Shown: positions 31,822-43,298, counted from the stretch's first letter. The stretch is 64,000 nt of DNA from Theocolax elegans (GCA_026168455.1 CM047426.1:64653238-64717237); one strand, 5' to 3'. A program made the numbers and translations. Notes: generated from the letters alone by a model not told the origin.

Positions 31822-33069
31822 TTAAAGCTTGCTCGAATCGTACTTCAATGCGCAAGCACCTGATCGTACAAGACTCCAATGAGATGAAAAATGCGCCGAC
31901 ATGTCGGGGGTAAGATCGAATGCGAATAAAGAATATCCAAGAGGGTAAGTGGTACGGCTGATATCGATACCCTCGTTTAGGTAATGTATGCCAGTGCCAG
32001 AAAATAGTGTATGAAATGCATCTATAGACAAAGTATTTGTACCTGTGAACCTTGGTTGTAGCGGTTTGCTCGGTACTTGCATACCTTCTACGTACAATGA
32101 GAGAAAGTTTATTGAAAAATGTTTTAAATGGAAAGGATTGAGTTGCCGGTTACCGTTAAATGCACGATTTAGAACAAAACCAAGAATTACTCTTTTCGGT
32201 AATTGACCTAAAATAACGTTATCGAGGGTATCTCCAAGAATTCCACTATGCATAGTAAACGACTTTATTTCGACTCTGGTAATGGGATATTTGGCTGTTG
32301 TTTTTGCTAATGCCTTTGCGTGAGCTAGTAATATACCAGGACTTATTTTAGCTCTCTTTACAATAAGCGTTGCCTCTTTAATACGTACTGAAAATTGTCC
32401 ATCTGAGGAAAAATCCATGAGACAGAATGCATCTTTACTACGTACAAGTCTTACTCTCATTTCTACACCGTTGAGAAGAAACTTTGATTGATTGAAAACA
32501 TCGCAATGCAAATGACCAATCATGTCGACTGTTTTTCCACCTAAAGTAAAGTATTGACGATTTATTAGACCGATATTTGCTCCAGTGGCATTACGAGCCA
32601 TATTTGGTGGTGCATCCATGTTACCGGCTGTATCCGGATAAAATAGCGCAGCGGTCAGATGAGATTGTATAGCGGGAGGTGCATAATTTAATAATGTTTC
32701 TATGTAGGCCCGATAAGGATAAGCGTTGTTTGGTGGAGAAACTAATTTTTGATTGAAAAATATGTCGACCTGATCAAACATCGAATGAATAAAATTATTG
32801 ATTGGTGCGACTTTTGCATTTTTCGTATCATCGGCTACCGGTGATACTTGAACACTTACGTGTAGCATGGTGTGCGTCAGATCAATGTAATGTTCCGTAG
32901 AGCTTGGGATTAAAAATTCTAAAGGTGAATCGGTATCATCGCTGAGAGACGAAACAGGTTTGTAGTAATGATATGCACTACTCTCGATCGATGTCTGTGT
33001 GAGAGGTACGGAAAAGAGATCGAGTTCACTCTTCATCCCTTCACCGCTGCAGGCGTGCAAATACGCCAT
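31822..33069 (-). CDS. Major capsid-like (jelly-roll) protein of the Polinton
   Basis: A 415-residue intact frame with start MAYLHACSGEGMKSELDLF. It is the protein commonly seen in Polintons of insects and nematodes (F54H12.2-like) and predicted to form double jelly-roll capsids. Recognisable parts are SELDLFSVPLTQTSIE, PLEFLIPSSTEHYIDL, the NNFIHSMFDQVDIFFN stretch and PYRAYIETLLNY. It is rich in beta-forming residues, with no membrane span. Neighbours are the basic virion-like and penton-like genes, spaced by 10-20 bases, as in a structural-gene cluster. Role as capsid is from family knowledge; assembly in this host is not shown. Confidence 0.8.
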   Translation of the reverse strand: MAYLHACSGEGMKSELDLFSVPLTQTSIESSAYHYYKPVSSLSDDTDSPLEFLIPSSTEHYIDLTHTMLHVSVQVSPVADDTKNAKVAPINNFIHSMFDQVDIFFNQKLVSPPNNAYPYRAYIETLLNYAPPAIQSHLTAALFYPDTAGNMDAPPNMARNATGANIGLINRQYFTLGGKTVDMIGHLHCDVFNQSKFLLNGVEMRVRLVRSKDAFCLMDFSSDGQFSVRIKEATLIVKRAKISPGILLAHAKALAKTTAKYPITRVEIKSFTMHSGILGDTLDNVILGQLPKRVILGFVLNRAFNGNRQLNPFHLKHFSINFLSLYVEGMQVPSKPLQPRFTGTNTLSIDAFHTLFSGTGIHYLNEGIDISRTTYPLGYSLFAFDLTPDMSAHFSSHWSLVRSGACALKYDSSKL

Positions 33070-33085
33070 TTTAAAAAACTACTAA

Positions 33086-33595
33086 TTACTTAGGTCCAAA
33101 AATATCTGCTACACTTCTACCGGTTGTTTTCTTTCTCTTTCTGCTCTTACCCTTCTTTTTATTTTTTCTTGAAACTGTTTTTCTTTTGCGAATTTTTGTT
33201 GTAGTGACCCGCATTGGTCCGCGTTTTCTTTTTGACTGGCGTCTACGCTTGGCACCAATCACTTTATATCCATCACCTTGCATCATTTCTGAAATTTTTG
33301 TCACTGCTTTTCTTTTCAAATTTTTTCCAGACTCTCGAGCTCGTACATTCAAAGATTCTTTTAAATTAGCACCACTGTTTGTAACGTCATCGAGTACGTG
33401 TAATCCAGCGCCAACAGCCTCCTGTCCTACAGTCTTGACACCGCTAGTGAGATAAGGAACAATTTTTCTAAATATCGAACCGAGAAAACTTCCGATTCGA
33501 CAACCCTTTTGATACGTTGAACCCGAGTATACGTTTTTTACACCTCTAGAACCGCCACCAGCCTGCTCTCCGTAGTACTGAATATAATGACTCAT
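33086..33595 (-). CDS. Basic, glycine/hydrophobic-start virion-associated protein (Polinton)
   Basis: 169 residues. The N-terminal half has a Gly-rich start and an amphipathic segment (GSFLGSIFRKIVPYLTSGVK) reminiscent of adenovirus cement or membrane-lytic proteins. The C-terminal half is extremely basic (RRRQSKRKRG, RKNKKKGKSRKRKK) and suits DNA condensation. It sits between the capsid-like and penton-like genes. The role is inferred from composition and position only. Confidence 0.65.
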   Translation of the reverse strand: MSHYIQYYGEQAGGGSRGVKNVYSGSTYQKGCRIGSFLGSIFRKIVPYLTSGVKTVGQEAVGAGLHVLDDVTNSGANLKESLNVRARESGKNLKRKAVTKISEMMQGDGYKVIGAKRRRQSKRKRGPMRVTTTKIRKRKTVSRKNKKKGKSRKRKKTTGRSVADIFGPK

Positions 33596-33604
33596 ATTAT
33601 GTAC

Positions 33605-34417
33605 TTAGCGCATGCGTTTGAAATGAAGTTTTATCGTCAATGTACCAAACTCGAATGGGATTGATTTTCCGTGTTGATCCCTTATATCGATGATAATATT
33701 TCGAAAAGTGTGATGCAGTAATGGTATATAATGAATTGGTGCATATTGCCTCACCATATTTGTTCCAAATTTATATTTCGGAGTATCCAGAGCGACTATT
33801 CTTAAAAGCGCAGCCTGAATGTCGCCAACTGTGTAAGGCTCACAAATATCTGTATAAACGTAAAGTTGATCAGGTATAGCTTGCGAGAAACAAGCGGGTC
33901 TATTTCCAATATTTGACGATAAACTACCCTTTCCAGTAACAATTGTACCTGTCGCTCTATGAACATCATTTTGAAAACCGAAAATACGAAGAATTTTTTG
34001 ATTAAATGTCGTATAATGTGGTACCTCGCAATTACAAGTTTGCTTTAACATGTAAAAACTTTTCTGAAATTGACTCGGTACGAGGGCTTGATGTTCGCGT
34101 ACGATTTGAACATTGTTTATTTCACTCGCCAGCTGTTCAATATTATCGTAAATTCCGTATGGAAAGTTACAGATGCCGTCAAAATCAGAATATTGTTTTT
34201 TAGCAGTACCTAATTTAAAGTTATAAAAATTTTCTGATTTTTGTATATGCATGATAGTACAAGGAACGTGAATTTCAGCGAGGCCAACTTCCCAATTTCC
34301 ATTTAATCGGATTTCGTGACTTAAATACGTGGTAAAACAAGTAGTTGTATTGTCTGGAAAGTACGACATACTACTATTGCTCGGTAGTACCAAATAAAAG
34401 TCTTCAAGGTGATCCAT
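33605..34417 (-). CDS. Penton-like minor capsid protein (Polinton)
   Basis: A 270-residue intact frame. It opens with MDHLEDFYLVLPSNSSMSYFP and the adjoining LSHEIRLNGNWEVGLAEIHVP, a pattern common to the smaller predicted single jelly-roll capsid protein of Polintons. The start overlaps nothing, and the gene lies 2 bases from the integrase stop and 10 bases from the basic protein gene. The C-terminus FGTLTIKLHFKRMR ends a beta-rich domain. Fold is inferred from family resemblance. Confidence 0.7.
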   Translation of the reverse strand: MDHLEDFYLVLPSNSSMSYFPDNTTTCFTTYLSHEIRLNGNWEVGLAEIHVPCTIMHIQKSENFYNFKLGTAKKQYSDFDGICNFPYGIYDNIEQLASEINNVQIVREHQALVPSQFQKSFYMLKQTCNCEVPHYTTFNQKILRIFGFQNDVHRATGTIVTGKGSLSSNIGNRPACFSQAIPDQLYVYTDICEPYTVGDIQAALLRIVALDTPKYKFGTNMVRQYAPIHYIPLLHHTFRNIIIDIRDQHGKSIPFEFGTLTIKLHFKRMR

Positions 34418-34419
34418 GT

Positions 34420-35517
34420 TTACAACGATTTTACGTCAGATGCTTTAATCCAAGAATTAAATTTTTCAGGGTAACCTACCCACTTTACCAATAGTTTTTT
34501 TCTTTTTCCCACACCTTTACTTTGTAGCACACGTTCGATTTTAAATTGTTGCTCACTGGCAACGCGGTGTGATCCCACGCGCGCTAACTCTTCGGTGTAA
34601 AAGATTCCGTCAATCACCTCATTGTTCAAATCTCGCAATTCGTAAATATATATATTTTGGCGTCGTAAAATTCGATTTACAATAAATATTTCTTCGCTGA
34701 AGTTTTTTTCAAAACCTTTCTCGAACGTTGCCTTTGACCTACTGATGCGTACGTGATCACCGACGCTGTATTTAGGATATTTAATAGGATTCCCATTTTG
34801 CTTTATCCACCTCTTCTGTAAATTCTCTCGGGCTTGCACTGCATTGTACAAATCAACCTCTGCTGGTTTCATTTTTATTCCAGAATGTGTAGAATTATTG
34901 TACGCGTACACAATTTTTTGTATTACATCAATATAACGATTCGTATTTTGATGCGTGAAATATCTCCAAACTCGCTCTTTAATAGTGCGATTTAGCCGTT
35001 CAACTACAGCCGCTTTCACATCGGGATTTCGAGCCACCCGAAAACGAATGTTATGTTTTTTTAAAACATTTTGCAGTGCTGCACCTACAAATTCCTTGCC
35101 TCTGTCTGTTTGGAGGTGCACCGGTTTCCTACCCTCAGACCGTTTTAAAATTTTCTCAAAGGCATTGGCTACAGTGACTGCAGACTTGTCGCGTAATGGT
35201 TCGACCCATGCAAACTTACTTAAAATGTCGATAACTACTAGTAAATAGCAAAAACCATCATTCTCTTTTTTATAGATGTTAATTGACATAAATCAGCTTC
35301 CCAAACATCGTCCACGTTGGAAACGTTGTAGTGTAATCTTGGAAATTTTCGACGTATAGGTTTGTGCAAGGTGTAAGCGTCTTGATTGCTTAGCCATTCG
35401 TGCAAACGTTCCCGCTGTTTTTTCGATAACGATTTGCCTTTTGCTTTCACAAGTGCGAGGTGGTGAGCACCAGCATAACCAGCTTCGTTAGGTCGTAATA
35501 TTGTTTATCGTAATCTT
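34420..35517 (-). pseudogene. INT: Polinton integrase with C-terminal chromodomain (frameshifted)
   Basis: The long frame (35289-34420) covers most of the catalytic core: YLLVVIDILSKFAWVEPL, second Asp in LQTDRGKEF, Glu in AAVVERLNRTIKE. A chromodomain follows at the end (KIERVLQ...LLVKWVGY...SWI). The N-terminal part with the first Asp (VWEADLCQL) and the zinc-region start (LSNQDAYTLHKPIRRKFPR) is in a different frame (35450-35238). The extreme N-terminus beginning at ATG 35517 is in a third frame. Two small indels near 35275 and 35495 would explain this; both may be real or consensus errors. The chromodomain may guide insertion to modified chromatin. Confidence 0.85.
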
Positions 35518-35527
35518 CCGACATTTT

Positions 35528-36379
35528 TTACATGTCCAATTTTAACCACCTTCGCTTCACCATGTTTCTCGTCTGAGGTGGTGTAAATACTGACCCCATT
35601 GAACGCCGTTTACTACTACATATGGTCGAACTTGCTCGACGTTTTGCCGTATTTAATGGTTTAGTCAATCTTTTGATGATCTTAATAATTTCTATATTTC
35701 CAATAAGATGCATCGGTGTTTCAGACTCACCAATAAATTTTGCAATTTCTAAACGACCTGACGGTTCATTACTTTCCATACTTTCCTTTTTGTTCTTTCT
35801 AGTGTTACTCTCCCTCACAACATAGTTTAATAGTTGTAATATGTTGGATTGTGGTACGAGTTTTCCATCCAACAAAACGTTTCCAGAGGCATTCCACTTT
35901 AACCTATCTGGTGCATTCTTGCGCCAGTACTTTAGTAATAATCGTGCCCTTTTTCGATAAATTTCTGGCAAGCTTGACAGAATATTTCCCTCAGACAATG
36001 GTGTTAGAGTTTCTTCGACCTCGTCTATTAGGTTTGACGACTAGCTATCCTCCTCGTCGCCAGCACGGTTAAAACGTTGGTTTTCCTTAAAAAATAAATA
36101 CCGTCTCAAAACCTGTAGATAATTTTTACATTTGTCACGTTCATTGTCAAATTTTTTTGATTTTAAGATTTCAAACATTTCGTTATCTAAGCGTGATAAA
36201 TTATCCCCAACCGTCTGAATTGAGTTTTCATTTATATGTGGTACATTGTCCGCTACGCCGTCTATCTTACTAGGTAACTCATCATTACTTACGGGTAAAG
36301 TGGAAATAGGATACGTTTCCGCTTGCATACGATCTAGTGTTTCAGCCGGTACTAAAACCATTTTTCGACCTCGCTCCAT
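35528..36379 (-). pseudogene. Conserved Polinton protein of unknown function, interrupted by an in-frame TAG
   Basis: One frame from ATG 36379 to the stop at 35528 spans 284 codons with a single TAG at 36043-36041. Before it lie a short N-terminal region and a helical segment (LSRLDNEMFEILKSKKF, YLQVLRRYLFF). After it come LPEIYRKRARLLLKYW and a KWNASGNVLLDGKLVP motif. Both halves resemble one protein commonly found next to the Polinton ATPase and integrase. The TAG may be a C-to-T change from CAG, a sequencing error, or a readthrough site. No function is known to me. Confidence 0.65.
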
Positions 36380-36384
36380 AACGT

Positions 36385-36774
36385 TTACTTACTGAAAATT
36401 TTTGAAAATAGCACGCTTACAAGCGGACCCAGTAAAAGAGGTAAAAACGAACCACCGTTTTGTATTATTACACGTTTCTTTTTTTTCCACGTATTCTTTG
36501 TACCACTCCCACGCGAAGGTCTAATAACCAGCTTCCTCAAAACGTTTTTGTGTCGCTTTAAACGAGCTTTTTCGCTTTTTTTTAGTTCTACGACTCCTTG
36601 AAGTACATTCAAAGCACATTCGCAAATACACTTTATAAGGTTTTTATCAGCTGTACGTAACAGAGCACAGCGTTGTCGATTATCAGCGTGATGTAAAGCA
36701 GTCAACAGCGCAATAGATTTTTTTGAAAACCGTGTCCCTGGTACGCAGTTAAATGTTGCCCCGGCCATAATCAC
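36385..36774 (-). CDS. Small conserved Polinton protein with C-terminal hydrophobic segment
   Basis: 129 residues, intact. The central motif RQRCALLRTADKNLIKCICECALNVLQG plus a lysine-rich stretch is very common in insect Polintons. The C-terminus (GGSFLPLLLGPLVSVLFSKI) is a glycine-led hydrophobic tail that could anchor in membrane or virion. The gene abuts the preceding one (5 bases). The function is not established. Confidence 0.65.
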   Translation of the reverse strand: MIMAGATFNCVPGTRFSKKSIALLTALHHADNRQRCALLRTADKNLIKCICECALNVLQGVVELKKSEKARLKRHKNVLRKLVIRPSRGSGTKNTWKKKKRVIIQNGGSFLPLLLGPLVSVLFSKIFSK

Positions 36775-36822
36775 CTAAAGACTGTTTAATAGAGAAAATT
36801 TTTAAGAGTTTTAATCAAATTA

Positions 36823-37534
36823 TTATCGAAAAAAACGCATGGTTGTCGAAGCTAATACTTTTGGTACGTATGCATATTGTGCCCGATCATCGGGAAATAT
36901 ACATGTACGGAAACGGTACGCGTCTGGTGTATCTTGCTTCATATCTAACAATAAATAGCTAAATGGTGGTGTACACGCATCCATGTAAGCTTCTTGCAAA
37001 AATTTAGGATCCTCGGGATATACCTGTCTCGCAAGATGTAAAACTTGGGCACGATCGCGAGGATTTTTAAACAGTACAATATAATTTGAATTTAACGACA
37101 AATCGCGTTGATTCTGACCTCTGTAAAAAATATTTTGCGTAATAAAAATAACACTCAAGTTTTTGTGGTGTGATCGATCCTTTGGTAAATAAATCGAGCA
37201 CGCAACTATTTGACGATTCGCGCATTAAATCATCGAGTATCAATAATTTCTTTTTTTGACTATCGTAAGAGTAGTCGGTCGGTTGCGGTATCCCCTCCTT
37301 GAATTGAATTTTTTGATTATCGCCCGATTTAAAGGCAGTGCGATACGAGTCTTGCCATTCACCGTAGTAAAAAAGAATTTGATCAAACCGAACGTCACAC
37401 ATTTGCGGTAGATGTTTAAGAAATCGTTTCACGAATACCGATTTACCGGCCATCGTAGGACCGGCACATATGCATGTAAATGGATGCTTCCACCGCGTGT
37501 CCATTCTCAAAACTGAATGATGTTCTCCGTACAA
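36823..37534 (-). pseudogene. ATP: Polinton packaging-type ATPase (FtsK/HerA superfamily), one frameshift
   Basis: The N-terminal frame (37534-37067) carries the P-loop GPTMAGKSVFVKRFL and the Walker B stretch KKKLLILDDLM. The frame is lost after DLFTKGS. The continuation (ITQNIFYRGQNQRDLSLNSNY, then LFKNPRDRAQV) is in a neighbouring frame from 37158 to 36823. The ITQN and NS/N-region motifs are typical of this ATPase group, thought to package DNA into capsids. A single-base change near 37165 is enough to explain it. Gene length is near the family norm. Confidence 0.85.
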
Positions 37535-37854
37535 TACATTTTAACGCAAAAAAGCATGATCTTCGCGGACGGGGGGCGGCGGCGGTGGCGGCGCGGACGG
37601 TGATTAGGTAGACCACCGCCTTGGATTCAGCTGTTTCGACGCGCGGTATGTGCTAGCCTGATCTTCGCGGCGATCTTGCTAGCTTTTGTCTCGGTGATCA
37701 ATATTATTGATTTAACCCTTGCTGATCTCTGAAAATGATAATACATGGAAAATAAAAGTGATAAAAAAACAGTAGAATACATTTTACTATGTTATTTATT
37801 CAATAAAAATGTGCACATATTTTACATATTTACAATATTTACAATATTTTTACT
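37535..37854. other. Intergenic stretch with GC-rich island and direct repeat
   Basis: 37561-37680 is strongly GC-rich (GGGGGGCGGCGGCGG type) in an otherwise AT-rich element. It includes GATCTTCGCGG twice, near 37559 and 37670. No ORF is evident. It lies between polymerase and ATPase genes and could be regulatory or a replication-related sequence. Confidence 0.5.
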
Positions 37855-40800
37855 TTAATTCGACTTGTAACCATATGGTACCGAACGGTGTTGCGATATA
37901 TATCGCCGCTTTTTCAATGCAACTGTACATGTCTTCGATTCCTTGGTATCGGTAAAGGTAGCATCGAGCATATTCTTAATACTATCAAAATTTATGCGTA
38001 ATGAATTTTTAAAATTTAGAGATACACCCTTTACTTTACAGCTCTGCACAATGTCACCCGATGGTGTAATAGCTTTATAAGCATAAAATTTCGGGGCGAC
38101 TGCGACCATAGTTTGTATATACGTACCTTTCCCGTAACCCTCCAGTTCGTCGGTCATACCACCCAAAAGATTATTTAAGGGTGGCTCGTATTCGCTCGCA
38201 TCGGTTTCATCTTTCCTTACAAATATACAAGAATCGGTATCACAATATAACAATCTTTCGCCGAGTTGCGCCATGTACTTATACAATTCCAACCGCGCTT
38301 GAGCGGTTGTGTACGCAGCTATGACAACATTTGTATTTGGTGACGGTTCCATTGCTTCTTCTACATACCGCCAATTCACATACAAAATTTCATCATTTAC
38401 GGGTATTATAGAAAAAATTTCTTTGTCGGGTGACGTAATTAGTTCTAAAAATTTTTGACGCGATTTTACAACTGTCGTCTGTTTCAAATTTGAGCGTTGA
38501 CCGAATTTACCCCACTGTGTGTTTAACATCAGTTTTGAAACAGCTCTCAATCCTACATTCCGCTCAATTTTTGCACGATCTAACTTAATACCTTCATTGC
38601 GCTCGTAATCTTGCAGATATTGCAAAATGGATTCCTCGTCGACGCATTCTGTGGGGAATCCACTTGCCTCTTGTTTTATTTTCAACAAAGTATTGACGTA
38701 CTCGTGAAAAAGACCTCCTTGCACTCCGTCGAACTGCGTAATTTCATACTGCCAGATTATATATATCTCGATTATGCGATAACCGAGCTCGACAGCTTTA
38801 CGCAATTCGTCTACCACCCACGTTCCCGAAAACTCGCGGTCAGCAACGGAATCGTGATTGCACTCGCCATTATTCATTTCTTCGCAACAGGACCGGCAAA
38901 GTGCAAACAGCAAACGGTAGTGCATTTTAACTGGCAAAATGGGAAGATACAAATTGCGCGGAGGTAAAATCTTGCATTTGACGAGGCCTTCAACGCGTGT
39001 TAAATCATTTATGTCGCTACCCGTTAATTCACCACACTCTTCACCCATCAAAATTCGCGGGTGACCTACAGGATATTTGCCTCTCTTACAAATAAACGGG
39101 TAAAGAGAACAAATATCCGTGTATTTAATCTGCTCTCCCTGTTTAATTTCATAAAAAGGTACAATATTTTCAGTGCGACCCCCGAAAAATGCGTCGCGTG
39201 GGTTGAGTGTTATTTTATGAATTAATGGGTGCAATTTTAAATAAAGATCTATTTCCGGATTTGATTGCTTTAATTTATTAAACTGGCATTCCCAAATATA
39301 ACGTACCTCATACCCGAATTCACGCATTTTTTGGAGTTTATGCTGTGTATTTTCGTAAACTTCGTCAAACGATCGACCGTAAACTACTTGTTTGTTGCGG
39401 GATTTTGAAAAACATGTCGGGCATCCGTGAATGTAGCACCCTTCAAATTCGAATACGACTCCTTTTTGCTCCGAACTTAGAGCTGGTAAATAACCCTCGA
39501 CTAAAAAGCCCTCTTTCAATCTAAATCCGTGAGATCTACCTGCGTGAATTATTTCATGACCAATCTCTCGCTCGCAGTAAAGAAGCCATTCGATAGCTTT
39601 TTGTGATTGAGTGTCGCACCGCCTGTACCCGTTAGGCGGCAGTATACCTATGGTTTTTTCTTTTAAAAACTGCTTTCGATACAGCAGCGAGCACGCACTG
39701 GCAATCGTAGTTGCTTCTGTAAATGGACATATATCCGCTATGTCCGAAAAAATTTTCTTGAATGCCAAGCATGCACGTCTCAATATCTCAACATCCATGC
39801 GGCAGTATTCCAGCATTTCGCGTTTGAAATCAAAAACAGCATTTCGTGCTTTTTCTGCATTATACCATACATAAAAATCTTCGCGATCAGTCGACGACAT
39901 TGAGTCTGGTGAATAAAAAGAGGCATCGGGCAATGGACCTATATAATTTTTGTTTTCTAACGTGTTAAACAAATGTGGAAAGTGCCCTTTCTTTGAACTT
40001 TCAGGTAACCCGAATGTTTTTGGCAAGACACTGAGCTTCATTTGAAAATAATTCAAACTATCGATGAAGCTAGTTTTACCGCTCTGAATCAGAATTATAT
40101 TTTTTCCATTTAAAATTACATTGGGCAAAACGTTTTCACGATGTTCGACTAATTCACGCAGAATAAATTGTGCGTCGAAACCACGTGCATTGTGAGCAAT
40201 ACACACGATTTTTCGAAATGCTGTTTTTTCTCTCAAATACAAGTCTGTAAATTCTTTAACCGGATTCTCCCAAAAAATGTGTTCGCGCGTACCGCAAGTG
40301 GTGCAAATGTCAAAAATATTATCGTTATCGATACAGTCTGTGCAAACGTGATGCGCGACGCATAAAGTTGGAAAGTGGATACGAGTCATTTCATGATTCC
40401 GGTATGAGGTATCTTGACGCGTCTCAAAATCGTAAAAGACATATAAATATTTTTCATTTTTTTTATTTATTCGTTGCAATGGTGTCATATAACATAATTC
40501 ATTATACGAGTGCTTATTTTTACATCCTTTACAGTAAGTAACCCCACATTCGTGTTTCCCACGATGTACATGTACAAGTTTTTTACATTCATGACATATT
40601 TTAATTAAGTCGCAAATCTTTTTATTATTTAGTTTGTACGTACCATCTGATTTATGATTCTTAAAACAGTTTTCGGTGAAAAATGTTCTGGAGCAATCTT
40701 TGCATACTATACTTTTCTCCTTTTTACAAGCAGGTGAAACATAACAACCCGTACAAATAGCTGAACACGCGTGCTGGTCTACATATTTATATGATTTGTT

Positions 40801-41841
40801 GCATGAAGTGCAAAAATAATTATTTTTGGCTGCACCCGTTAAATTTAAAATCAAATCAAAATGTTTAATTTCATCGTCGAATAATAAATTAATTTCATTC
40901 GTTGGCCGTGTCTCCCGTTCATTATGCCGTATTAAAGTTTTACGCCCATCAAACAGCGGAGTTTCTCCAGACCCAAAATCCTTTTTATCGTAGACGACAA
41001 TACCTATACTACGGGCCGCATAAAAATCTTGAAATTTTTTCAATTCCTCAAGCCCGCAACCGTTTTCAGGTACATTAACCGAAGCACCCATTACAAGTTC
41101 CAAAGCCTGTTCTTTTTGATATGACCTACGTCCGTCTCTAATCAACTTCCACGTTTCCTTTATTTCCGGTCTGATGTCGTATTTAGTCAAAATAAAAACT
41201 TCACCAGCGACCAACGCACGTGGCAAACATAAATTATCATTATTATTGATTAATAAAAACGACCGTTGGCGAACAACATCAATAGTTAAAGGTTTTTGAC
41301 CGCGACCTTTACCTCTTGGCATACTTACGTACGTAGCTTCTAAAATGAAATTGTCGTCAACGTAAAAATTTGTGTTACTTTAAGCGACACTTCCTAACAA
41401 GTCCCATAAATCGTTATAAAAAAAGTTATTCACTGCTCTAAATGATATTCCAGCGGCACCGTGAGCAAAATTGTCGCTGTTGATTGAGACGCCTATTAAA
41501 TCATTTTCTCCGCTTTTTGAAATAACATACGAATGAATATCTTGCATAACGAGCTCTAACCATACAAATAAATTAAAACCATGTGGTGGGTGTTTTATTC
41601 GAAGTGTTAACTTACGACCGTCGACCCGAAATTTTTTAACGTGCTGATTTTGCTCGTTTAATACGATAAAACGCACACCTGGCGGTTGTATGGAATTACC
41701 GGTCTCCTCTTCCTCGATAGCTGTATCGGTACTGCTATCTCCGGAATCGACACTTGTACCATTCTCGGTACCATCACGCGCACCACCACCTACTTGTACG
41801 ATTGTATTTTGTTCCACCTCCTTTGCCCTATCTACGCACAA
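37855..41841 (-). pseudogene. POLB: Protein-primed family B DNA polymerase of the Polinton (one in-frame stop)
   Basis: The main 1,155-residue frame (41322-37855) is intact. It has exonuclease motifs YDFET (about residue 297-301), HNARGFDAQF (about 377-386) and YCRMDVE (about 506-512). Polymerase motif A is DICSLYPF (736-743), motif B KLMLNTQWGKFG (930-941) and motif C YCDTDS (1026-1031). A zinc-rich N-terminal segment contains several CxxC pairs. Upstream in the same frame lie another 152 codons to 41841, including an ISFRAVN motif typical of Polinton polymerases, separated by a single TAA at 41382-41380. The true gene is therefore probably longer and either interrupted or using ATG 41322. 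It replicates the element using a protein primer. Confidence 0.9.
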
Positions 41842-41854
41842 GTGTATAACCGCC

Positions 41855-42036
41855 CTGAAACATAACCCGCACTTGACTCACGCATTCACATTCAGTATCA
41901 CTTACGTCAGCTTCGTATTCATCGCTCGCTTTTTGGCTGTTGCCCTTGGTTGATTCTTCAGCTTCCGATCCGTCGCTCGAAGAGTCAGAGTAATCGACGA
42001 GTCGAAGACCTGGGTTGTTGCAGCGTGCACGTGAAG
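41855..42036 (-). other. Possible exon and short intron upstream of the polymerase
   Basis: The minus strand has a good 3' splice site (TATTTTCAG, ending 42037), an exon candidate 42036-41906, a good donor (GAC|GTAAGT) and a 51-base candidate intron. It ends at a second 3' site (TGTTTCAG, ending 41855). The resulting phase joins exactly to the polymerase frame. A rival reading frame through the exon is acidic and serine-rich. Neither is proven. Confidence 0.4.
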
Positions 42037-42175
42037 CTGAAAATATTACATATAATGAGTATATAAATAAACAAAAATGTACATAGATATTTGAATTTAT
42101 TTTTATAACAAAGTTTTTTTCATTTTTAAAAACGTTAAAAATTAATAAAAGTTTAAATTTAATTAAAATTACTTG

Positions 42176-42743
42176 TTATGGTTCCGATGGCCCGTTAAAA
42201 CTCTCATGAACACGTTCCAAGAGATTTTGTATATCAGACTCTGTATACAGCGGTGAATCCACATCGGAAGCCATTGTGTGGATCCACCGGAGTTCTTGAG
42301 CCCGTCTGTTGTTACGGATTCTGTCCGCGTAAACATTTAACGCCTGACTACCCCATCGCGAAATTCTATCGCTCCCGTTCTCATCCCGTCGGATAACTAG
42401 ATAAAAAACTTTGTATATAAAAATACAGCATACGAAAAAAGAAACATAATTATTTAAAAAATGTATATACTAACGCTCGTTAATACGCCTATCGAGAACG
42501 TGCAGAGTGTTGAATCCGGTGTGTTCGTCGACTGCTTCTTGACGAGAATAAAAATCGTAAATTGCGAGTGAACGTTGAGCATTCTGCTGTTCGATATTGT
42601 CACGACTACCACCACTGATCGGAGCTGGAGCCATAATCGCTCTCTCGACGATGCCAACCGGTTCAGGATAGCTACTCATAATCATACCGGCTATAAGACC
42701 ACTAGGACGCCCGGTTGCGATGTCGAGCTCGTCGTCCGCGTCA

Positions 42744-42793
<50 letters not shown>

Positions 42794-43137
42794 CTCGTAC
42801 TCGTCGTTGTTGTGGTGGTTGTCGTTGGGGCTGTTTATTTCTAGCGGGGCAACTACTACCTCTCTGACTTCCCCCGTTGGATCATCGATGCCCACCACAT
42901 CGACAAACATACTTTCATCGTCGCTCACCACATCGACGAAAACATCCTCCTCATTAATCTGTTCACGCACTTGAGCAGTATCTTCTTGGGTAGTAAGTGG
43001 TGAGCTGCGCGTACAAGATTCGCAATCGCAAGTACCGCTTGTACACTCGGTGTTCTCGTCAACATCGTTGTCACTCTCGGAGGAAACGACAATAATTTCA
43101 CTGTCGCTATCAATGTCGTTAAGTAAATTTCTTCCAA
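42176..43137 (-). CDS. Exons 2 and 3 of a spliced acidic gene (or polymerase N-terminus)
   Basis: Exon 2 (43137-42475) follows a strong acceptor (TTATTTTTCAG) and ends at a donor (GAGC|GTTAGT). It encodes SEIIVVSSESDND, a poly-aspartate run (a (GAC)n tract at 42744-42795) and a C-terminal RRINE segment. Exon 3 (42396-42176) follows TTTTTATCTAG and encodes IRRDENGSDRISRWG up to a TAA at 42178-42176. Phases fit a single protein when joined with the exon at 48775-49102. The donor AA|GTAATT (42173|42172) just after the stop would also join in phase to the polymerase exons. No known domain was recognised. Confidence 0.6.
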
Positions 43138-43265
43138 CTGAAAAATAAAAAATGAAATTATTAATACATGTTGAAATCATAAGTAATCTGTATTAATATA
43201 TATACTGAATACACCTGATACTAAGTGTAAGAGAGATATTGATTGCTTGATAGTTATTTTATTAG

Positions 43266-43293
43266 GCTACGGGGGGCCACCCCCCAAAGTAGC
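43266..43293. repeat. Hairpin with G6/C6 stem
   Basis: GCTAC plus GGGGGG pairs with CCCCCC plus GTAGC (28 bases in all) just beside the (AG)n tract. It lies in the intron side of the spliced gene, next to the LINE-D insertion. The function is unknown. Confidence 0.5.
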
Positions 43294-43298
43294 ACAAA

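Noticed and set aside
35528..42178. Ciliate-like genetic code (UAA/UAG = Gln) in the Polinton
   Set aside because: Several genes end at ordinary TAA or TAG and other elements show decay; C-to-T mutation is simpler.
42575..42974. Plus-strand poly-Val and poly-Ser ORFs
   Set aside because: They are shadows of the poly-Asp (GAC)n tract of the minus-strand exon.
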